Origin: an uncultured Neomegalonema sp.
GTDB taxonomy: Bacteria; Pseudomonadota; Alphaproteobacteria; Rhodobacterales; Rhodobacteraceae
DNA length: 13,997 nucleotides
NCBI GenBank assembly: GCA_937944035.1
Contig: CALDZQ010000129.1
Coordinates: forward strand, 1 to 13,997
Reading direction: 5' to 3'
Positions 6,099 to 11,777 of this stretch are shown piece by piece (position 1 is the first letter of the stretch; every line of letters begins with the position of its first letter). A model generated the notes under the pieces. It saw only the letters and a program-made list of their open reading frames with translations, was not told the DNA's origin and searched no databases. A program made the translations under genes and the position numbers.

Positions 6099-8327
6099 AT
6101 GTCCTATATCGATTCCACGAGCGCCCCATCCCCATCCCTGAGTCGGGCGCGGGGAGCGATAACCCGAAGCGTGTTCATCGCCACAATTTGCACCAGCGCC
6201 TTTCTGCTGTTCATGATCCAGCCGATGTTCAGCAAGATGGCCGTGCCATTGGTTGGCGGTTCGCCCGGTGTCTGGACGACGGCGATGCTGTTTTTTCAGT
6301 CCGTACTACTGGGCGGATATGCCTATGCGCATTGGCTGGCGTCGTCTTTTCCGGTATCGCGTCAGCGTCAAATCCATCTGTGTGTGACGGCGGTGGCGGT
6401 CTTCGCCCTGCCGCTGGCATTACCGACCGGGTGGAGCCTGCCGACAGACGGTACGGTAACAGTCTGGCTTCTGGCCCTGTTCGCCGTCAGCATCGGAGCA
6501 CCGTTCTTCGCCCTCTCCGCCAACTCCCCCCTGTTGCAGGAATGGTATGCCAGCACGGGCAATGAAGACGGGGCGGACCCTTACTTTCTATATGCGGCAA
6601 GCAATATCGGATCATTTGGCGCGTTGCTGGCCTATCCGCTGCTGATCGAGCCATCAATCGGCCTGTCGGATCAAGGATCGCTCTGGAGCCTCGGTTATGT
6701 GCTGCTGATCGTCGGCCTCGCCGTCTCCGCCTTCATGGCACGCGACGTTCCGGTGACGGCTGTACAGGCAGAAGAGACCGCAGCGGTCGCAGCACCCTCA
6801 TGGCGTGAGATCGGTTTCTGGATACTGCTCGCCTTTGTGCCTTCGTCAATGATGTTGAGCGTGACAGCAAAAATTGCGACCGACATCGGATCCTTCCCGC
6901 TGATTTGGGTGACAACGCTCGGCCTGTATTTGCTGACCTATGTTTTCGCATTCTCTGCGAGATTCAGAGCCATATCCGGCCCGCTGCCGAGGCTTCAGAT
7001 GATTGCCTCCATTGGCATGTTCATTTTCCTGTGCCTTGATCCGAGCGATTCGAAGACCGCGATGGAAATGTTCGTACTGCTTGGCTTCTTGTTCCTGACC
7101 GCGCTGACATTCCACACACGGCTGGCCGATTGCAGACCTGACAAGCGCTATCTGACGATGTTCTTCCTGTGCATGTCCGCAGGGGGCGCGTTGGGGGGGA
7201 TCTTCAACTCGATTATTGCGCCGATTATTTTCAACGATGTTCACGAGTTCAGCATCGCCGTAGCGCTGGCATTCGCCGCCGCACCCGTGATTGCAGTGAA
7301 CAGAGCGCGGGATGTGCAGATTTTGCTGGGCGCGGCTTCGCTATTCGCAATCCTTTACCTGGTCAGTCGTTCCGACCTCGCAGGCACTATTGTGAATCAA
7401 GCGAACGCTATCACAGCCGCAAATGTGGTTATCGCAAGCATCAGCGCAATCATCCTGCTGCAGTCATACGGCCACCCGGTTCGGCAGGTGGCGCTGGCGG
7501 CGATAGCGATTGTTGTGACAAACATCGGGGTAAACCCGACGCTTGTGATGCAGGAACGCAGCTTTTTCGGTGTTTATAAAGTTCAGAACTCAGAAGACGG
7601 AACTGCGCGTCTTTTGAAGCACGGCACAACCGTCCACGGTATGATGCGCACGGATACCGCCGGAACCGATCCTGCGCTGTACTACGCTAAAGCGGGACCG
7701 TTCGGGCAGTTCTTCGGAATGATGCAACCGGGCGATTCTGTTGGGATCGTCGGGCTTGGCGCGGGCGGGCTGGCCTGTCACCGCGTTGATGAGATTACAA
7801 AGGTGTTTTACGAGATCGATCCGCTGGTTGACCGGATTGCCCGCGACCCGCGTTATTTCGGGATGCTGGAAAAATGCAAGGTCACAGCGCCGACCATTCT
7901 GGGCGATGCGCGGATCGAAATGGAGAAGATGCCGGACAACGTGCATGACCATATCGTGCTGGATGCCTTCAGCTCCGACTCGGTGCCGGTCCATCTGCTG
8001 ACCCGTGAAGCGTTCGCGACCTATGACCGCGTTATGCCCGAAAGCGGCGGGCTGTTCATTCACATCTCCAACCGCTACTTCGATCTGGTCGGTCCGGTGA
8101 CGCGCGTAGCGGAAACGCTGGGCTTTGAGGTTTACTATCAACATTACCTCCCTGACGAAATCGCCCAAAAGGAGGATTTAGCCACCTTCGTCCGGGCGCT
8201 GGTTGCCACGAAGAGTCCGGCATTGATCGCGACGCTCACAGAAGACAGCAAATGGAAGCGCGCTCAGGCATGGGCTGATCCGGCCTGGACAGACGACTAC
8301 GCCAACACCTTATCCGCGTGGCAGTAG
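6099..8327 (+). CDS. Fused polytopic membrane / spermidine synthase-like protein
   Basis: This 742-residue protein has two parts. Residues 1 to about 490 are strongly hydrophobic with many predicted membrane segments and include the family hallmarks FMIQPMFSKMAVPLVGGSP (39-57) and DPYFLYAASNIGSFGALLAYP (160-180). The C-terminal domain resembles spermidine synthase and other Rossmann methyltransferase folds: HGMM and PALYYAKAGPFG near 510-535, glycine-rich GLGAGGLA near 552, acidic FYEIDP near 570, GDAR near 602, and LDAFSSDSVPVHLLT from about 621. This matches the family annotated as fused MFS/spermidine synthase. Whether it makes polyamines is unproven, and no decarboxylase or other polyamine gene is adjacent. 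It stands alone between the str operon promoter region and a strong terminator. Its substrate and physiological role are unknown to me. Confidence 0.85.
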   Translation: MSYIDSTSAPSPSLSRARGAITRSVFIATICTSAFLLFMIQPMFSKMAVPLVGGSPGVWTTAMLFFQSVLLGGYAYAHWLASSFPVSRQRQIHLCVTAVAVFALPLALPTGWSLPTDGTVTVWLLALFAVSIGAPFFALSANSPLLQEWYASTGNEDGADPYFLYAASNIGSFGALLAYPLLIEPSIGLSDQGSLWSLGYVLLIVGLAVSAFMARDVPVTAVQAEETAAVAAPSWREIGFWILLAFVPSSMMLSVTAKIATDIGSFPLIWVTTLGLYLLTYVFAFSARFRAISGPLPRLQMIASIGMFIFLCLDPSDSKTAMEMFVLLGFLFLTALTFHTRLADCRPDKRYLTMFFLCMSAGGALGGIFNSIIAPIIFNDVHEFSIAVALAFAAAPVIAVNRARDVQILLGAASLFAILYLVSRSDLAGTIVNQANAITAANVVIASISAIILLQSYGHPVRQVALAAIAIVVTNIGVNPTLVMQERSFFGVYKVQNSEDGTARLLKHGTTVHGMMRTDTAGTDPALYYAKAGPFGQFFGMMQPGDSVGIVGLGAGGLACHRVDEITKVFYEIDPLVDRIARDPRYFGMLEKCKVTAPTILGDARIEMEKMPDNVHDHIVLDAFSSDSVPVHLLTREAFATYDRVMPESGGLFIHISNRYFDLVGPVTRVAETLGFEVYYQHYLPDEIAQKEDLATFVRALVATKSPALIATLTEDSKWKRAQAWADPAWTDDYANTLSAWQ

Positions 8328-8345
8328 GATTTTGCTGATGACAAC

Positions 8346-8381
8346 AAAAACGCCCCGGAGAATGCTCCGGGGCGTTTTTTT
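8346..8381. terminator. Strong bidirectional intrinsic terminator
   Basis: CGCCCCGGAG (8351-8360) and CTCCGGGGCG (8365-8374) form a perfect 10-bp stem with an AATG loop. Five A precede it and seven T follow, so it can stop transcription on both strands. It lies 19 bases after the stop of the membrane synthase-like gene and about 90 bases beyond the end of the converging etfA gene. Confidence 0.93.
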
Positions 8382-8458
8382 GTTGGGTCAGTTCGCTCGA
8401 TTATAGCGATTTTCGATAAACCTGAGCCATTGTTTTACTCTTCAGAACAATCGCAATT

Positions 8459-8479
8459 CGCTTTAACGGCGTTAAAGCG
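8459..8479. repeat. Inverted repeat spanning the etfA stop codon
   Basis: CGCTTTAAC (8459-8467) and GTTAAAGCG (8471-8479) are perfect reverse complements around a GGC spacer. The etfA stop (minus TAA, 8472-8474) lies inside the right arm. There is no U-tract after it on the minus strand, so it is not a standard terminator; it may be a 3'-end stabilising hairpin or a protein site. Confidence 0.5.
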
Positions 8480-9398
8480 CCGCTTCAAGTTTCGGCAGCG
8501 CGTCGAACAGGTCGGCGACAAGGCCGTAATCGGCGACTTGGAAGATCGGGGCTTCCTCGTCTTTGTTGATTGCGACGATGACTTTCGAGTCCTTCATGCC
8601 CGCGAGGTGCTGAATCGCGCCGGAGATGCCGACGGCGATGTAGAGGTCAGGCGCAACGACCTTACCCGTCTGGCCCACCTGATAGTCGTTCGGCGCGTAG
8701 CCCGAATCAACCGCCGCGCGGCTTGCACCGACCGCAGCGCCAAGTTTATCGGCCACCGCATCGACCAGCGCAAAGTTCTCTGCCGATCCCATACCGCGAC
8801 CACCGGAGATGACGATCTTGGCGGAGGTCAGCTCAGGGCGGTTGCTCTCGACGACTTTGTCCTCGACCCACTCGGAGAGGCCGGGATTTGCGACAGCGCC
8901 GATTTCCTCGACCGCAGCCGAGCCGTCCATTGCCGCCGCGTCAAAGCTTGCACCGCGCACGGTGATGATTTTCTTCGCATCGGTCGATTGCACGGTCGCC
9001 ATCGCGTTGCCCGCGTAGATCGGACGCTCAAACGTGTCGGAACTGTGAACGCCGGAGATGTCCGAGATCACCATGCAATCGAGCAGGGCGGCGACGCGGG
9101 GCATGACGTTCTTGCCCGATGTCGTCGCACAGCCGACGATGTGCTCGTAATCACCCGCGAGGCTGACGATCAGGTCGGCCAGCGGCTCGGCCAGATCATG
9201 CCCGTATGCGGGGTCTTTCGCGCACAATACTTTGGTCACGCCGGACAGCTTTGCCGCCTCGGCAGCAACAGCACCGCAATCGGAACCCGCGCACAGGACG
9301 TGAATATCGCCGCCCATCAGCGCCGCAGCGGTTACGGTCTTCGCCGTCGCGTCGTTCAGCGTGGCGTTGTCGTGTTCAGCCAGAAGAAGTACAGCCAT
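8472..9398 (-). CDS. etfA: Electron transfer flavoprotein subunit alpha
   Basis: The alpha subunit holds the redox-active FAD of the ETF heterodimer, which accepts electrons from acyl-CoA and related dehydrogenases and passes them to ETF:quinone oxidoreductase. The 308-residue protein starts MAVLLLAEHDN. Its C-terminal FAD-binding domain shows SGGRGMGS (198-205), GASRAAVDSGY (224-234), QVGQTGKVV (240-248), GISGAIQHLAGM (257-268), INKD (277-280) and ADYG (289-292). I chose the ATG at 9398 over an in-frame ATG seven codons upstream because it begins at the conserved N terminus, lies one base after the etfB stop (TGA-T-ATG), and has AGGGG upstream. It is translationally coupled to etfB. The gene often found downstream in this class, 3-hydroxybutyryl-CoA dehydrogenase, is not here; a convergent gene lies there instead. 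Confidence 0.97.
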   Translation of the reverse strand: MAVLLLAEHDNATLNDATAKTVTAAALMGGDIHVLCAGSDCGAVAAEAAKLSGVTKVLCAKDPAYGHDLAEPLADLIVSLAGDYEHIVGCATTSGKNVMPRVAALLDCMVISDISGVHSSDTFERPIYAGNAMATVQSTDAKKIITVRGASFDAAAMDGSAAVEEIGAVANPGLSEWVEDKVVESNRPELTSAKIVISGGRGMGSAENFALVDAVADKLGAAVGASRAAVDSGYAPNDYQVGQTGKVVAPDLYIAVGISGAIQHLAGMKDSKVIVAINKDEEAPIFQVADYGLVADLFDALPKLEAAL

Positions 9399-9399
9399 A

Positions 9400-10161
9400 T
9401 CAGAGCACCCCTGCTTCATTTTTCAATTTATCAACCAGTTCCTCGACGGAACCGACAATGACGCCGGCCTTACGGGCGGGCGGCTCCTCGACTTTGACGA
9501 TGGTCAGGCGTTTTTCGACGGTCGCGCCGTAATCACCCGGCTCTTTGATGTCGAGCGGCTTCTTCTTCGCCTTCATGATGTTCGGCAGCGAGGCATAGCG
9601 CGGCTCGTTCAAACGAAGGTCAACGGTGAGGACGCACGGCGTCGGGATCTTGATGACCTGAAGGCCGCCATCGACTTCGCGCGTAACGGTGGCCGAGCCA
9701 TCGGTGAGTTCAAGACCGGACGCGAATGTGCCCTGCGACCACCCCATGAGCGCGGAGAGCATCTGGCCCGTGGCGTTCATGTCATTGTCGATGGCTTGCT
9801 TGCCCATAATGACCAGACCTGGCTGCTCCTCATCGACAACGCCTTTGAGGATCTTGGCAACCGTCAGCGGCTCGACATCGTCTTCGACATTATCGACGGC
9901 CTTGACGAGGATCGCGCGGTCTGCGCCCATCGCGAGAGCGTTGCGCAGCGTTTCCTGAGATTTCTCAACGCCGATGGAGACGACGACGATCTCTGTGACC
10001 TGCCCCGCTTCCTTGAGCCGGATCGCTTGCTCGACTGCGATCTCATCGAAAGGGTTCATCGACATTTTCACGTTCGCCAGATCGACACCGGACTGGTCCG
10101 CCTTAACACGCACCTTCACGTTATAATCGATCACCCGTTTGACGGGGACAAGTACCTTCAT
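9400..10161 (-). CDS. etfB: Electron transfer flavoprotein subunit beta
   Basis: The beta subunit packs against the alpha subunit, binds a structural AMP in canonical ETF, and docks to partner dehydrogenases. The 253-residue protein begins MKVLVPVKRVIDYNVKVRVK. It contains NPFDEIAVEQAIRLKE (36-51), VIMGKQAIDNDMNATGQMLS (117-136), and the family signature around REVDGGLQVIKIPTPCVLT (161-179). The recognition loop LRLNEPRYASLPNIMKAKKK (182-201) is nearly identical to that of mitochondrial ETF; its Leu192 matches the leucine that contacts acyl-CoA dehydrogenases. This points to the canonical type used in fatty-acid and amino-acid oxidation, not a bifurcating ETF. The ATG at 10161 has AAGGTG five bases upstream; the GTG just before it is too close to that site. 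Confidence 0.97.
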   Translation of the reverse strand: MKVLVPVKRVIDYNVKVRVKADQSGVDLANVKMSMNPFDEIAVEQAIRLKEAGQVTEIVVVSIGVEKSQETLRNALAMGADRAILVKAVDNVEDDVEPLTVAKILKGVVDEEQPGLVIMGKQAIDNDMNATGQMLSALMGWSQGTFASGLELTDGSATVTREVDGGLQVIKIPTPCVLTVDLRLNEPRYASLPNIMKAKKKPLDIKEPGDYGATVEKRLTIVKVEEPPARKAGVIVGSVEELVDKLKNEAGVL

Positions 10162-10357
10162 CACGACACCTTCTTAAAGAACTTCCACACGCAAAATGGC
10201 GCATCCGATGGAAGCGCGTTAGCGCGGTTCTGACTTCCCTTAGCGCAAGAATGCGACTCAGTGCGAGAGTGAATCGTCGCATGAGGGCGATAAGTGAAAA
10301 TACGGGCTTATTTTTCACGGAAATTGTTGCCCGTTTGCGCATCCCGTTACGTCAATG
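10162..10357 (-). promoter_or_regulatory. etfBA leader with two dyads and paired GANTC sites
   Basis: This gap between gtrA and etfB must hold any dedicated etfBA promoter. It contains an AT-rich inverted repeat, GTGAAAATA (10294-10302) with TATTTTTCAC (10309-10318), one base bulged. A second dyad is ATGCGAC (10251-10257) with GTCGCAT (10276-10282). Two GANTC sequences, GACTC at 10255-10259 and GAATC at 10271-10275, lie 11 bases apart inside that second dyad. GANTC is the target of CcrM methyltransferase in many alphaproteobacteria. I found no convincing -35/-10 pair, nor a clear terminator for gtrA. Confidence 0.4.
10167..10172 (-). promoter_or_regulatory. Ribosome binding site of etfB, choosing ATG 10161
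   Basis: Minus-strand AAGGTG lies five bases before the ATG at 10161 and only two before the in-frame GTG at 10164, which favours the ATG. Confidence 0.55.
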
Positions 10358-10747
10358 TCAGATCGCTTGAAACACGACGAACCGATAGAAGACATACGAA
10401 AAAACCATCACCGCGCCGCTGGCGATAATAAGCGCCAGAAGCGGATGCAGGCCCGTTAGGGTCAGGGCGGCGAAGATGGCGTAGTTCAGCGACGTTCCAA
10501 GCAGCAGGCCCGCCGCATAGCGGCCGCCTTCCTGCGCTTTGCCGCGTCCGCTGGGGCCGAATGTGTAGGTGCGGTTCAGATGCCAGGTCACGAGACCCGC
10601 AAGACTGATCGAGAGGACGCGGGCGGCATAGACACCAATCCCCGCGCCCGTTGCGGCCATTAAGACCCCGGCGTCAACCAGAAACCCGGCGCTGCCCACC
10701 ATCGCAAACCGGAACACACTTGGTGGTATCGTTCCAAAGCGTATCAT
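10358..10747 (-). CDS. GtrA-family small membrane protein
   Basis: This 129-residue protein with about four membrane segments matches the GtrA family (PF04138). Hallmarks are FRFAMVGSAGFLVDAGVL (12-29), a short second helix, HLNRTYTF (56-63), RYAAGLLLGTSLNYAIF in the third segment, and the final VMVFSYVFYRFVVF. GtrA proteins are thought to flip polyprenyl-phosphate-linked sugars across the inner membrane, and they are usually encoded beside a GT2 enzyme, as here. The start at 10747 is set by AGGAG seven bases upstream; an in-frame GTG at 10753 directly abuts that site. The gene overlaps the end of the upstream glycosyltransferase gene by 74 bases in another frame, so the pair is surely cotranscribed. 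The transported sugar is unknown. Confidence 0.87.
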   Translation of the reverse strand: MIRFGTIPPSVFRFAMVGSAGFLVDAGVLMAATGAGIGVYAARVLSISLAGLVTWHLNRTYTFGPSGRGKAQEGGRYAAGLLLGTSLNYAIFAALTLTGLHPLLALIIASGAVMVFSYVFYRFVVFQAI

Positions 10748-11693
10748 CGGCACTCTCCTGCGGGTCGATGCGGTAGGACGGAATCGACAGATAGAACAGG
10801 CGCATATTCTCGGCCTGTGCGCGTGTGATGGCGCTCATCACCAAGCCGCATGTTATCATCAGCATCGCGATAATCATCAGACCGGTACACAGAACCGCCG
10901 TGGGCAGGCGCGGGACCAGCCCCGTCTGCATGTATTCGATCAGCAGGGGGGCGGCGAGAACGAGGCTGAGGAGCGCCGCACCCGCCGCCAATCCGCCGAA
11001 GAACATCGCGGGCCGGATGGTTTTGAACAGCGCCATGAAGGTCAGCAAGATGCGCGCGCCGTCACGGAAGCTGGACAGCTTGCTGGTCGAGCCTTCAGGG
11101 CGCTTGCCGTAGGGCAGTTCAATCTCGACCGTGGGCAGGCGCAGTTGGGAGGCGAAGACCGACATCTCGGTCTCGGTCTCAAACCCCGATGACAGGGCCG
11201 GAAAGCTTTTGGCGAAACGGCGGGTGAAGGCGCGGTAGCCGGAGAAAATATCCGAATAATCCTTCCCGAACAGCCATGAATAGGCGAGGTTAAAGCCCCA
11301 GTTGCCGATGGCGTGACCCCGGCGGCCCGCGTCTTTTTTCACATTCGCCCGCGCCCCGACGGCCATATCCGAGCGGCTGGAGATCAACGCTTCGATCAGG
11401 TCGGGCGCACGGGAGGCGTCGTATGTGCCATCACCATCGGCCATCAGATAGATGTCCGCATCAACCTCCGAGAACATGCGCCGGACGACGTTGCCTTTGC
11501 CCTTGCGCGGCTCGCTGACCACCATTGCGCCGGCCGCCCGTGCAATGGCGGCGGTGTCATCGGTGGAGGCGTTGTCGAAGACGTAAATGCGCGCGTCGGG
11601 CAGCGACTCGCGAAATCCCTCAATCACTCCGGCGATGGTGATCGCTTCGTTGTAGCAGGGCAAAAGCACAGCGATGTCAGGCCGATATGTCAT
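10674..11693 (-). CDS. GT2 family polyprenyl-phosphate glycosyltransferase with two C-terminal TM segments
   Basis: The 339-residue protein has an N-terminal GT-A fold: VLLPCYNEAITIAGVI (9-24), nucleotide-binding VFDNASTDDT (38-47), and the metal-binding acidic motif MADGDGTYD (84-92). Further marks are FSGYRAFTRRF (150-160) and LPYGKRPEGSTSKLSSF (193-209), typical of dolichyl-phosphate-mannose-synthase-like and GtrB-like enzymes. Two membrane helices lie near 230-254 and 264-290. The expected role is to move a sugar from a nucleotide donor to undecaprenyl phosphate on the cytoplasmic face, feeding the GtrA-like protein. The last 25 or so residues overlap gtrA and look like a non-conserved tail. 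The start ATG has only a weak GAG-type site. The 84-base gap to the divergent gene must hold its promoter. Sugar specificity cannot be read from the sequence. Confidence 0.87.
   Translation of the reverse strand: MTYRPDIAVLLPCYNEAITIAGVIEGFRESLPDARIYVFDNASTDDTAAIARAAGAMVVSEPRKGKGNVVRRMFSEVDADIYLMADGDGTYDASRAPDLIEALISSRSDMAVGARANVKKDAGRRGHAIGNWGFNLAYSWLFGKDYSDIFSGYRAFTRRFAKSFPALSSGFETETEMSVFASQLRLPTVEIELPYGKRPEGSTSKLSSFRDGARILLTFMALFKTIRPAMFFGGLAAGAALLSLVLAAPLLIEYMQTGLVPRLPTAVLCTGLMIIAMLMITCGLVMSAITRAQAENMRLFYLSIPSYRIDPQESADDTLWNDTTKCVPVCDGGQRRVSG
10755..10759 (-). promoter_or_regulatory. Ribosome binding site of gtrA-like gene, inside the GT2 coding region
   Basis: Minus-strand AGGAG seven bases before ATG 10747 sits wholly within the upstream glycosyltransferase reading frame. 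It decides the gtrA start and forces a 74-base overlap. Confidence 0.6.
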
Positions 11694-11767
11694 TATTTTT
11701 GCTCATTAGGTCAAGATCAATCATTTCTTTGAACTTAAACCCTAGTGATGAAGCAAGAATTGAAATC

Positions 11768-11771
11768 GGAG
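11768..11771 (+). promoter_or_regulatory. Ribosome binding site fixing the start at 11778
   Basis: GGAG lies six bases before ATG 11778. Earlier in-frame starts (GTG 11745, ATG 11748) lack such a site and would add a charged segment ahead of the first membrane helix. Confidence 0.6.
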
Positions 11772-11777
11772 CTGGCA

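Noticed and set aside
8430..9461. Open frame of 343 codons antisense to etfA
   Set aside because: The minus-strand ETF alpha protein has complete conserved motifs; this frame shows none and spans both the etfA end and the etfB end.
9361..10233. Open frame of 290 codons antisense to etfB
   Set aside because: ETF beta on the minus strand is complete and conserved; the antisense product has no recognisable features.
10121..10342. 73-codon minus-strand frame across the etfB leader
   Set aside because: It overlaps the etfB start out of frame, has no ribosome binding site, and is arginine-rich in a way typical of chance frames.
11694..11777. Minus-strand TTGATC, 17 bases, AATAAT next to the GT2 start as a promoter
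   Set aside because: The -10 would abut the ATG, so transcription would begin inside the coding sequence; the matches in this AT-rich gap are too weak to call.
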